This document shows, in pieces, positions 1 to 7,163 of a stretch of DNA of 11,931 bases. The notes under the pieces were generated by a model that ran no database searches, was not told where the DNA came from, and saw nothing but the letters and a program-made list of their open reading frames with translations. Source of the DNA: an uncultured Mediterraneibacter sp. (GTDB lineage: Bacteria; Bacillota; Clostridia; Lachnospirales; Lachnospiraceae); NCBI GenBank assembly GCA_934309345.1, contig CAKRDD010000036.1, forward strand, positions 1 to 11,931, given 5' to 3'. Positions within the stretch are counted from its first letter, which is position 1. The number at the start of each line of letters is the position of its first letter. Position numbers and translations under genes: made by a program.

Positions 1-833
1 TTTTTGCTGAAGTCGTGTCCGAGCTTCTGCTGTGTAGTTTTAGTATAAGTGTCCTTACAGTTTGAACAAGTATATACGTCGTATCCATCCGCAGTACAAG
101 TCGCATCTACCTTTTTGGACACTTGATAGTTGTGACCTGTCTTTGGAAGTTTCTCCTGATAGGACTTATTACACATAGAGCAGGAGTACTCTTTGTAACC
201 ATCAGCAGTACAGGTGGCTTTTACAGTTTTACTTAACTGGTAGTTGTGGTCAACGAGGGCTAATTCCGTCTTTTTTGTTTCGTCGCATCTACTGCACTGG
301 TAGAGATCAAAACCTTTTACAGTACAGGTAGAATCCTTGTGATCAATTTTTTTACTGAAGTCGTGTCCGAGCTTCTTCTGTGTAGTTTTAGTATAAGTGT
401 CCTTACAGTTTGCACAAGTATATACGTCATATCCATCCGTAGTACAGGTCGCGTCTACTTTCTTGGATACTTGATAGTTGTGACCTGTCTTTGGGAGTTT
501 TTCCTGATAGGACTTATTACACATGGAACAGGTATACTCTTTATACCCATCAGCAGTACAGGTAGCTTTTACAGTTTTGGTTAGCTGATAGTTATGGTCA
601 ACGAGGGCTAATTCCGTCTTTTTTGTTTCGTCGCATCTACTGCACTGGTAGAGATCAAAACCTTTTACAGTACAGGTAGAATCCTTGTGATCAATTTTTT
701 TACTGAAGTCGTGTCCGAGCTTTTGCTGTGTAGTTTTAGTATAAGTGTCCTTACAGTTTGAACAAGTATATACGTCATATCCATCAGCAGTACAGGTCGC
801 GTCTACTTTCTTGGATACCTGATAGTTATGTCC
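1..833 (-). repeat. 348-bp higher-order tandem repeat encoding cysteine modules
   Basis: Two full units (486-833 and 138-485) and a partial third (1-137, continuing off the edge) repeat with an exact 348-bp period, for example the CTGAAGTCGTGTCC sites at 7, 355 and 703. Each unit encodes 116 residues made of three related modules whose first cysteines are 38, 40 and 38 residues apart. The first module, at C311, is divergent and lies outside the duplicated unit. Copies differ by scattered substitutions but keep the frame, so the array grew by unit duplication within the coding sequence. Confidence 0.92.
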
Positions 834-1838
834 TGTCTTTGGTAACATTACCCGATGTGTTTCTCCACATTTGGAACAAGTATACTCTTGATATCCATCT
901 GTTGTACAGGTTGCATTTACTGTCTTTGTAAGTTTTACAGTCTCTCCACCATTTGGATATCCGCAAGTCAGTTCACCAGATTCTGCAAGATGATACCACA
1001 GATCTCCTGTTGTGATCCAACCTGTTTCCATATAACCGCTCGTATTAAAGTGATACCACTTGGAATTGATTTCTTCCCATTTGTCTGTTGGATAGGAATC
1101 ATCTGCATTTCGATACCACCAGCCAGTGTTGTCTTTCTGCCAACTTCCGGTTGTCTGTGTTTTCCCTGGAATGTAAACACCATTCGCATCTACATAATAG
1201 ACTCCGCCGTCTACCCATTCATCTGATGCCATAGCACCACTGGATTTTAAATAGTACCAGGTATTTCCAAGCTGCAACCATCCCGTCTGCATAGCACCAC
1301 TGGAGTTGAGGTAATACCAGTCACCACCAACCTTTTCCCAACCAATCGCCATAGCACCGTTGGATTTCAGATAGTACCAGGTATTTCCAAGCTGTAACCA
1401 CCCGGTCTGCATAGCACCACTGGAATTGAGGTAATACCAGCAACCTCCAACTTTTTCCCAACCAATCGCCATAGCACCACTGGATTTCAGATAGTACCAG
1501 GTACTTCCAAGCTGCAACCACCCGGTCTGCATATAGCCGTTTCCGTCAAAATGGTACCAACTTCCATTAATGTACTGCCACTGGTTTCTTGGATAAGAAC
1601 CATCTGCATTCTGATACCACCAGCCAGTAGTGTTCTGTTTCCACTGTGCCGGTTCCTGAGCATATGCTGCAATCTGCTGATCCAATGTTTGAAGGTCTGT
1701 TGTTTGAAGTACAGTATTTTCGCTTTGCACTTCATTCTGTACTTCTGTTACATCTTCTGCTAATACTGCCAATGGTGATTGGACACACATCGCAACGCAG
1801 GTCAGTATTGAGAGACCATTTTTTAAATACTTTTTCAT
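1..1838 (-). CDS. Secreted repeat protein: choline-binding-type repeats plus three-cysteine modules (3' end outside window)
   Basis: The frame is open from ATG at 1838 to the window edge, giving 612 residues with no stop; the C-terminus is missing. AGGGAGAGGG at 1841-1850 lies just upstream of the start. Residues 1-27 form a signal peptide (MKKYLKNG, hydrophobic core, cleavage likely after VLA), so the protein should be exported. Residues 66-107 and 233-274 are two copies of an aromatic W-x-GWWY...WYHF unit. Between them, residues 106-205 hold five 20-residue GW-x-WYYL repeats like choline/glucan-binding wall repeats. From C311 onward at least eight modules follow the pattern C-x9-C-x2-C-x(12-13)-H and could bind metal or form disulfides. 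The family resemblance suggests a wall-associated surface protein, but ligand and function are unknown. No enzymatic domain is visible, though one could lie beyond the edge. Confidence 0.9.
   Translation of the reverse strand, partial: MKKYLKNGLSILTCVAMCVQSPLAVLAEDVTEVQNEVQSENTVLQTTDLQTLDQQIAAYAQEPAQWKQNTTGWWYQNADGSYPRNQWQYINGSWYHFDGNGYMQTGWLQLGSTWYYLKSSGAMAIGWEKVGGCWYYLNSSGAMQTGWLQLGNTWYYLKSNGAMAIGWEKVGGDWYYLNSSGAMQTGWLQLGNTWYYLKSSGAMASDEWVDGGVYYVDANGVYIPGKTQTTGSWQKDNTGWWYRNADDSYPTDKWEEINSKWYHFNTSGYMETGWITTGDLWYHLAESGELTCGYPNGGETVKLTKTVNATCTTDGYQEYTCSKCGETHRVMLPKTGHNYQVSKKVDATCTADGYDVYTCSNCKDTYTKTTQQKLGHDFSKKIDHKDSTCTVKGFDLYQCSRCDETKKTELALVDHNYQLTKTVKATCTADGYKEYTCSMCNKSYQEKLPKTGHNYQVSKKVDATCTTDGYDVYTCANCKDTYTKTTQKKLGHDFSKKIDHKDSTCTVKGFDLYQCSRCDETKKTELALVDHNYQLSKTVKATCTADGYKEYSCSMCNKSYQEKLPKTGHNYQVSKKVDATCTADGYDVYTCSNCKDTYTKTTQQKLGHDFSK
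1224..1523 (-). repeat. Five 60-bp wall-binding-type repeats (alternating 120-bp pattern)
   Basis: Residues 106-205 of the surface protein consist of five 20-residue units. Units of the type GWLQLG-T-WYYLKS-GAM alternate with GWEKVGG-WYYLNSSGAM, so the DNA shows a 120-bp super-period. The conserved GW and WYY aromatics are what choline-binding and glucan-binding repeat families use to form ligand pockets. One unit has Cys133 where its sister repeat has Asp173. Confidence 0.88.
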
Positions 1839-1880
1839 TTCCCTCTCCCTTCATTTTTATTTAATTTAGGTTACGCATTT

Positions 1881-1889
1881 ATTATATCA
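1881..1889 (-). promoter_or_regulatory. Extended -10 promoter for the repeat protein
   Basis: On the minus strand the 71-bp gap after the phosphofructokinase gene contains TGATATAAT, a perfect TATAAT with the extended-10 TGn. It sits 43 bp upstream of the ATG at 1838. No good -35 box is seen at 16-18 bp, which an extended -10 can tolerate. No terminator is seen between the two genes, so read-through from the upstream gene is also possible. Confidence 0.5.
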
Positions 1890-1909
1890 GAATCTATGAA
1901 GTACTTGTA

Positions 1910-3136
1910 TTAACTTTTTCTATAAGCAAATTTCGGCAGTCCGCCTTCTTCCGGAACCTTTACAGATCCCTGGATCAGTGGCAGTGCATAATCAATGAAC
2001 TGCTGACCGATATCGGAACCATTTCCTGTGATCCAGTCTAATGGAACTGTTTTTTCCTGATTACAGATGAGATTCACATCTTCCGGAGCGTAAGTGATGT
2101 GGTAGTCAGCATCGTTTGTACGATGGAATGCGATCATCATTCCTGATGTTCCTTTCAATGCAGCCTGTACTCCGAAAGAACCGGAAGCGATAGCTTCTTT
2201 TTCATCTGTCGCAGAGAGCATAGCGGAAGAACAACGCTGGTTGACATTAAGTTCGATAGAACGAACTTTTACGCCGAGGCGGGATTTTACAAGGTTTTCC
2301 AGATATTTTCCGGAACCTGTCAGCATTTTGTGCCCGAATGTGTCTACGCCTATATCACTTGCAAGCTCGCAGACAAACTTACCGTTTCCATCATTAATTC
2401 CTTCGGAAATGCAGACAACCAGGTTGGAAGTATGCTCGAAAGCTTTCTGTACATCTGTAAGGAACTGTTCCGGATCAAATGCAACTTCCGGAAGATAGAT
2501 CAGAACCGGATTGTCACCTTCAAATTTACGTGCAAGAACACTGGCAGCAGCAAGCCATCCGGCATGACGTCCCATGATCTCAACGATAGTAACGGATTTT
2601 TTATTATCATAAACGGAAGCATCAATTGCAATCTCACGGACTGTGGAGGCAACGTATTTCGCAGCACTTCCGAATCCCGGAGTGTGATCTGTCAGGACAA
2701 GGTCATTGTCGATTGTCTTAGGAATTCCGATGAAACGAATCTCACTGTTTACTGTCTTGGCATAGCGGGAAAGCTTGCTTACAGTATCCATGGAATCATT
2801 TCCACCGATGTAGAAGAAGTAGCCGATATTATACTTCTCAAACTTCTCAAAGAGCTGTGGGTAGACAGCATCTGTAAGGTCTTCCGGAAGTTTATAGCGG
2901 CAGGAACCAAGATAAGAACCAGGTGTTGTCTTGATCAGTTCAAGTTCACCATTGGCCTCTAACGGTTTCATATCCATCAGGTTCTCATTCAAGAAACCTT
3001 CAATTCCGTTGATCATTCCGTAGATTGTTCCGATAACATCCTCACGGTTCAGTGCTTCATAAACAACTCCATACAGGCTGGCGTTAATAACTGCGGTTGG
3101 TCCGCCGGACTGTCCGACGATTGCGTTCTTCTTCAT
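1910..3136 (-). CDS. 6-phosphofructokinase, probably pyrophosphate-dependent type
   Basis: This 408-residue protein phosphorylates fructose 6-phosphate at C1 in glycolysis, in the cytoplasm. It opens with the family glycine-rich loop (GQSGGPTAVINAS, residues 8-20) and carries GGNDS (111-115), PKTIDND (139-145) and MGRHAGW (188-194). In the ATP enzymes these first two motifs read GGDGS and PGTIDND. Here Asp114 and Lys140 occupy the positions that in pyrophosphate-using members block ATP and bind PPi, so PPi is the more likely donor. Asn113 replaces the usual metal-binding Asp. The start at 3136 is chosen because AAAGGAGA lies just upstream and the family N-terminus begins there; an upstream in-frame ATG at 3202 would add 22 unrelated residues. 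Transcription is divergent from the glycosyltransferase gene. Family is certain; donor specificity is inferred. Confidence 0.93.
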   Translation of the reverse strand: MKKNAIVGQSGGPTAVINASLYGVVYEALNREDVIGTIYGMINGIEGFLNENLMDMKPLEANGELELIKTTPGSYLGSCRYKLPEDLTDAVYPQLFEKFEKYNIGYFFYIGGNDSMDTVSKLSRYAKTVNSEIRFIGIPKTIDNDLVLTDHTPGFGSAAKYVASTVREIAIDASVYDNKKSVTIVEIMGRHAGWLAAASVLARKFEGDNPVLIYLPEVAFDPEQFLTDVQKAFEHTSNLVVCISEGINDGNGKFVCELASDIGVDTFGHKMLTGSGKYLENLVKSRLGVKVRSIELNVNQRCSSAMLSATDEKEAIASGSFGVQAALKGTSGMMIAFHRTNDADYHITYAPEDVNLICNQEKTVPLDWITGNGSDIGQQFIDYALPLIQGSVKVPEEGGLPKFAYRKS

Positions 3137-3179
3137 AAAGATTCTCCTTTGGTTTAAGTTGAGATAGTCGATTTCTGTT

Positions 3180-3214
3180 GTCAATATATAATAAGAGTTC
3201 AATAATATATTGAC
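3180..3214 (-). repeat. Inverted repeat in the phosphofructokinase leader
   Basis: Arms 3180-3192 (GTCAATATATAAT) and 3202-3214 (ATAATATATTGAC) pair at 12 of 13 positions around a 9-base loop; the only mismatch is 3190/3204. It lies between the predicted promoter and the ribosome site, so it could be an operator or a hairpin in the 5' leader. No T-run follows it, so it does not look like a terminator. Confidence 0.6.
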
Positions 3215-3225
3215 GATTCGTTATT

Positions 3226-3254
3226 ACTATAGCTGAAAAAAAGAAAATTTACAA
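3226..3254 (-). promoter_or_regulatory. Predicted promoter of the phosphofructokinase gene
   Basis: On the minus strand, -35 TTGTAA (3249-3254) and -10 TATAGT (3226-3231) are separated by exactly 17 bp. Matches to the vegetative sigma consensus are 4/6 and 5/6. This would give a leader of about 80 bases containing the inverted repeat at 3180-3214. Confidence 0.5.
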
Positions 3255-3270
3255 CAAGAAGTCGAAAAGA

Positions 3271-3279
3271 TGGTATAAT
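3271..3279 (+). promoter_or_regulatory. Extended -10 promoter for the glycosyltransferase gene
   Basis: TGGTATAAT is a perfect -10 with the extended TGn motif, 58 bp upstream of the glycosyltransferase start. No convincing -35 lies 16-18 bp upstream; that position overlaps the -35 of the divergent promoter. Confidence 0.55.
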
Positions 3280-3337
3280 GAGCGTAAAAGAAAAGGAAGC
3301 GACGCCAAAGGCGGCATTTTAAAATGGAGGAAAAACC

Positions 3338-4354
3338 ATGAAATATATTTCATTTGCAATTCCATGTTACAACTCAGAGGCATATATGGAAAAGGCAATC
3401 AATTCCATTCTTGTTGGGGGCGAGGATGTTGAGATCATTGTAGTGAATGACGGTTCAAAAGACGGAACTCAGGAAATCGCAGAACGATATCAGGAAAAAT
3501 ATCCGACGATCGTAAAAGCAGTTGCGAAGCCGAACGGTGGACACGGAGATGCAGTAAATTGTGGACTGGCCCATGCGACAGGAAAGTATTTTAAGGTTGT
3601 AGACAGTGATGACTGGGTAGACGAGGAAGCATTGCTGAAGGTTCTTGATACAGTCAAAGAATTTGTAAAAGATGAGTCGGAAGTAGACATGGTAATTGCG
3701 AACTATGTATATGAGAAGGTTGGAATGACACATAAGAAAGTCATTCGTTACGATAATGTTCTTCCGGAAAATCAGATTTTTAAATGGGAAGACATCGGAC
3801 ATTTCCGTCTCGATCAGTATATCCTGATGCATTCTGTAATTTACCGTACAGAGATGCTTAAGCTTTGTCAGTTAGAGTTGCCGAAGCATACATTCTATGT
3901 GGACAATATTTATGTATATTATCCGTTGCCACATGTGCGTACACTTTATTACATGAATGTAGATCTTTACAGATATTTCATTGGACGTGAGGATCAGTCA
4001 GTCAATGAAAAGGTGATGATCAGCAGAATCGACCAGCAGCTTTTCGTAACTAAGAAAATGATCTCCATGTATGAACTGCGTCTGATCGGAAGTAAGAAAC
4101 TGAGAAAATATATGGTGAATTACCTGGCAATCATGATGACGGTTTCTTCTATCCTCTGCATTCGTTCTAAGAAGAAAGAGAACCTTGAGAAGAAGAAAGA
4201 ACTGTGGGCTTATCTGAAGAAGAAAGATTATAAGACTTATATGAAGATCCGTTATGGAATTCTCGGACAGACGATGAATCTTCCGGGAAGATCAGGAAGA
4301 AGAGTGTCTTCACTTGCGTATACTGTTGCAAGAAGACTGATCGGATTTAACTAA
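3338..4354 (+). CDS. Family 2 glycosyltransferase
   Basis: This 338-residue protein has a GT-A fold glycosyltransferase family 2 domain at residues 1 to about 110, beginning ISFAIPCYNSEAYM. It shows VVNDGSKDGT (35-44) for nucleotide binding, PNGGHGDAVN (65-74), and DSDD (89-92), the metal/nucleotide-sugar DxD-type motif. The remaining two thirds is family-specific and ends in a basic stretch. There is no signal peptide and no clear membrane helix, so it probably works at the cytoplasmic face, transferring a sugar to a surface polysaccharide, teichoic acid or lipid acceptor; neither donor nor acceptor can be read from the sequence. GGAGG at 3326-3330 sits 7 bases before the ATG. It is a single gene rather than part of a visible polysaccharide cluster, so its pathway is uncertain. 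Confidence 0.9.
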   Translation: MKYISFAIPCYNSEAYMEKAINSILVGGEDVEIIVVNDGSKDGTQEIAERYQEKYPTIVKAVAKPNGGHGDAVNCGLAHATGKYFKVVDSDDWVDEEALLKVLDTVKEFVKDESEVDMVIANYVYEKVGMTHKKVIRYDNVLPENQIFKWEDIGHFRLDQYILMHSVIYRTEMLKLCQLELPKHTFYVDNIYVYYPLPHVRTLYYMNVDLYRYFIGREDQSVNEKVMISRIDQQLFVTKKMISMYELRLIGSKKLRKYMVNYLAIMMTVSSILCIRSKKKENLEKKKELWAYLKKKDYKTYMKIRYGILGQTMNLPGRSGRRVSSLAYTVARRLIGFN

Positions 4355-4477
4355 ATAAGAAAATTTCCATGAATATTTGGGACGGGTGAATTAAAAAAAC
4401 AGTCATGGCATATACTGATTTGGATGAATTTAGCTTTTAGAAAAGAGTAGAAGATCTGAAGAAAGGAAGTATATGAC

Positions 4478-5095
4478 ATGGCTGTTTTATTTTCAGAAAG
4501 CAAGACAAAACAAAATCTGATGCGTGCGTTCGCGGGAGAGGGACAGGCGCGAAACCGTTATACATTTGCGGCGGAGCAGGCACGAAAAGAAGGGAAACCT
4601 GCAATTGCAGACATTTTTCTATACACAGCAGACCAGGAGCGGGCACATGCGGGAAGATACTATGAATTGTTAAAAGAAGCATCGGGAACGAATATCTTTA
4701 TTGATGGAAGTTATCCGGTAGATGAGACGAAGACGCTGGTTCAGCTGTTGCGTGCGGCAGAACATAATGAGCAGGAAGAAGCGAAGGATGTGTATCCGGC
4801 ATTTGCAGATGTAGCGAAACAGGAAGGATTCTTTGAGGCAGCAGCAACATTTCAGCAGATTGCAGAGATAGAAGCAGCACATAGTCAAAGATTCCGCAAA
4901 ATTGCAGACAGCCTGGAGAATAACACGTTTTATATGTGTGAAGATATGAATGGAACAAAAAAATGGATCTGTACAAATTGCGGTCATATCCACGAAGGAA
5001 AAGAAGCACCTGCATTATGTCCGGTATGTAAGCACCCACAGGGATATTTTCTTCCTTGTTTTCTTGATTTGCACATTGGATTTGAGGTAAAATAA
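4478..5095 (+). CDS. rbr: Rubrerythrin (diiron peroxidase with rubredoxin domain)
   Basis: Rubrerythrin reduces hydrogen peroxide to water in the cytoplasm of anaerobes, using electrons passed through its rubredoxin site. The 205-residue protein has the ferritin-like four-helix domain with expected iron ligands: E21 in FAGEGQARNRY, E54 and H57 in DQERAHA, E95/E98 in AEHNEQEE, and E132/H135 in IEAAH. The C-terminal rubredoxin-type FeS4 site is C165-x2-C168 and C181-x2-C184 (CPVCKHP). The start is supported by AAAGGAAG at 4462-4469, 8 bases before ATG. An out-of-frame ATG at 4473 is ignored. After GYF (189-191) the protein continues with 14 unusual residues including an extra Cys. It stands 123 bp after the glycosyltransferase and 101 bp before the nucleotidase, so it may be transcribed separately. 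A possible -10 (TATACT, 4411-4416) is weak, and no PerR-like box was recognised. Confidence 0.95.
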   Translation: MAVLFSESKTKQNLMRAFAGEGQARNRYTFAAEQARKEGKPAIADIFLYTADQERAHAGRYYELLKEASGTNIFIDGSYPVDETKTLVQLLRAAEHNEQEEAKDVYPAFADVAKQEGFFEAAATFQQIAEIEAAHSQRFRKIADSLENNTFYMCEDMNGTKKWICTNCGHIHEGKEAPALCPVCKHPQGYFLPCFLDLHIGFEVK

Positions 5096-5196
5096 AAACA
5101 GAACAGAAAGCCATTAGATATCCGTGGAGCAAGGCAGGTAAAATAAGGTGCAAGATGAAAGGTGTTTAAAGGTGTTCTGAGAGGAGAAAAGAACTT

Positions 5197-7146
5197 ATGA
5201 AAAGAGGAAAAAAGATTCTGGCGCTCTTGCTGATCATTACGATGCTTCTTCCATTTGTAATGAATATTCCGGCAGAAGCGGCAGAAAAAAGCAAACAGTT
5301 AGATGTTTTGTTTACGCATGACACACACTCTCATTTAAACAGTTTTTCTACAATTGTAGATGGAGAGCAAAAAGAAGTCGGTGGATTTGCGAAGCTAAAG
5401 ACTCTGATTGATGAGAAGAAAAAAGAGAATCCGGATACACTGATATTGGACGGCGGCGATTTTTCAATGGGGACGCTGATCCAGACAGTTTATGATACCG
5501 AGGCAGCGGAACTTCGGATGCTGGGATATCTCGGATGCGATGTGTCAACCTTTGGAAATCATGAATTTGATTATCGTTCCAAGGGACTGGCAGACATGTT
5601 GACAGTTGCAAAGAATTCAGGCGAAACAGTTCCGAGTCTTGTCGTGTGTAATGTGGACTGGGACAGCATGGAAAAAGTAGGATTAAGTGAAGGACAGGAA
5701 CAGATTCAGTCAGCATTTGAAAACTATGGCGTAAAGGATTATGTGGTCGTTCAAAAAGGTGACGTAAAAATTGCCGTAGTCGGTGTATTTGGAGTAGATG
5801 CCCTGAAATGCGCACCGACCTGTGAATTATTATTTAAAGATCCGGTCGAGTCAGTTAAGAAAACAGTAGAAGAGATTAAGAAAAATGAGACCGTAGATAT
5901 GATCGCCTGTGTGTCTCACAGTGGAACCTGGGAGGATGAGAAAAAATCAGAAGATGAGATCCTTGCAAAAGAAGTACCGGATCTTGACCTGATCATTAGC
6001 GGACATACACATTCTGAGTTGAAAGAGCCTATTCAGCACGGGAATACTTACATTGTATCCTGTGGAGAATATGGAAGAAATCTCGGATCACTTTCCATGA
6101 CGCAGAAACAGGATGGACGCTGGGAACTAAATTCCTATGAATTGATTCCGGTGTCAGAAGAAGTAGAGCCGGATCAGGAGGCACAAGAGCGGATTGATGC
6201 GCTGATGGACAGGGTAGATACGAATTACCTGACGAATTTCGGATATACAAGAGACGAAGTCCTTGCTGAAAATGATGTTGAATTCAACAGTCTTGTGGAA
6301 ATGGAGACAAAGCATGAAGAACTGAATCTTGGAGATATCATGTCCGATTCGTATATATATTCTGTAGAGCATTCAGAAGATTATAACGGAACTCCGGTGG
6401 ATGTAGCTGTTGTTCCAAGTGGCTGTGTGCGTGACACGTATACGAAGGGGGATATTACAGTAGAAGATGTATATAATTCATTTTCACTGGGAATCGGAAC
6501 AGACGGACTGGCAGGATATCCCCTGATCGATGTTTATCTGACCGGTAAAGAATTGAAACTGGCAGCAGAAGTAGATGCTTCGGTTTCAGATTTCATGACA
6601 ACCGCAAGATTGTATTGCAGTGGACTGAATTTCACATACAATCCGCATCGCATGATCTTAAATAAAGTGACAGACTGTTATCTGACAAGAGAAGATGGTA
6701 AGAGAATCGAGATCCAGGATGACCAGTTATACCGCGTTGTGACAGATCTTTATACAGGACAGATGCTTGGATCCGTAATGGAAATGTCTTATGGTCTGTT
6801 GAAGATCGAGCCGAAGGATAAGGATGGTAATCCGATTGAGAATCTGGAAGACCAGGCAATCATGGAAGGCGATAAGGAGCTGAAAGCATGGGATGCGATC
6901 GCAAGATATATGAAGTCCTTTGATGATACAGATGGCAATGGAATTCCAAATGTACCGGAGTATTATGAGACGACACACGGACGTAAAGTTGTAGATGACA
7001 GCAGAAATGTGATCGATCTGGTGAAGAATCCAAATAAGTTTTCAGTGATGATCGTTGGTATCGTTCTGGTTCTTATTTTAATCATTGTCCTTTTAGTAGT
7101 ATTGATCCGAAAGGTGATTAAGAAGAGACGAAGAAAGAAAAAATAG
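5197..7146 (+). CDS. Secreted, membrane-anchored 5'-nucleotidase family metallophosphoesterase
   Basis: This 649-residue enzyme probably hydrolyses nucleotides or related phosphoesters outside the membrane, salvaging nucleosides and phosphate. Residues 1-28 are a signal peptide (MKRGKK, hydrophobic core, PAEA). The calcineurin-like metal-binding domain shows HDTHSH (41-46), DGGD (85-88), GNHE (120-123), SHSG (from S240) and GHTH (269-272), which together supply the usual two-metal ligands. The 5'-nucleotidase C-terminal domain follows; its substrate loop reads PSGCVRD (407-413) instead of the usual NGGxR form. An EF-hand-like loop, DTDGNGIPNVPE, spans 577-588. A single transmembrane helix (about 615-637) and a polybasic tail end the protein, replacing the LPxTG anchor seen in many relatives. 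GAGGAG (5181-5186) precedes the start by 10 bases. A strong terminator follows. Exact substrate is not known. Confidence 0.92.
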   Translation: MKRGKKILALLLIITMLLPFVMNIPAEAAEKSKQLDVLFTHDTHSHLNSFSTIVDGEQKEVGGFAKLKTLIDEKKKENPDTLILDGGDFSMGTLIQTVYDTEAAELRMLGYLGCDVSTFGNHEFDYRSKGLADMLTVAKNSGETVPSLVVCNVDWDSMEKVGLSEGQEQIQSAFENYGVKDYVVVQKGDVKIAVVGVFGVDALKCAPTCELLFKDPVESVKKTVEEIKKNETVDMIACVSHSGTWEDEKKSEDEILAKEVPDLDLIISGHTHSELKEPIQHGNTYIVSCGEYGRNLGSLSMTQKQDGRWELNSYELIPVSEEVEPDQEAQERIDALMDRVDTNYLTNFGYTRDEVLAENDVEFNSLVEMETKHEELNLGDIMSDSYIYSVEHSEDYNGTPVDVAVVPSGCVRDTYTKGDITVEDVYNSFSLGIGTDGLAGYPLIDVYLTGKELKLAAEVDASVSDFMTTARLYCSGLNFTYNPHRMILNKVTDCYLTREDGKRIEIQDDQLYRVVTDLYTGQMLGSVMEMSYGLLKIEPKDKDGNPIENLEDQAIMEGDKELKAWDAIARYMKSFDDTDGNGIPNVPEYYETTHGRKVVDDSRNVIDLVKNPNKFSVMIVGIVLVLILIIVLLVVLIRKVIKKRRRKKK

Positions 7147-7163
7147 AAGATTGGATTTATAGG

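Noticed and set aside
1..833. Tandem repeats considered as a CRISPR array
   Set aside because: The period is 348 bp with no short repeat/spacer alternation, and the repeats keep a reading frame and encode protein modules.
339..1864. Several open frames of 60-123 codons on both strands across the repeat region
   Set aside because: They overlap the long minus-strand frame that starts at 1838 with a signal peptide and ribosome site. Their similarity to each other comes from the DNA repeats.
2330..2962. A 210-codon plus-strand frame opposite the phosphofructokinase gene
   Set aside because: It is antisense to conserved phosphofructokinase motifs and has no recognisable domain of its own.
3179..3184. 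A perfect TTGACA on the minus strand upstream of the phosphofructokinase gene
   Set aside because: No -10-like hexamer lies 15-19 bp downstream; the sequence is largely part of the inverted repeat arm.
3303..3313. Small hairpin CGCC-AAA-GGCG in the glycosyltransferase leader
   Set aside because: A 4-bp stem with a 3-base loop is too short to support a terminator or attenuator, and it has no alternative pairing that I can see.
4355..4477. Search for a terminator after the glycosyltransferase or a peroxide-repressor box before rubrerythrin
   Set aside because: Only weak dyads (such as CAGT/ACTG around 4400-4417) and no T-run or recognisable operator were found.
5158..5176. Direct repeat AAAGGTGTT twice with a 10-bp period before the nucleotidase gene
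   Set aside because: It is short, close to the ribosome site, and could easily arise by chance; the second copy explains nothing beyond purine richness.
7038..7143. Possible LPxTG sorting signal at the end of the nucleotidase
   Set aside because: There is a hydrophobic helix and basic tail, but no LPxTG-like motif before the helix, so a plain membrane anchor is the better reading.
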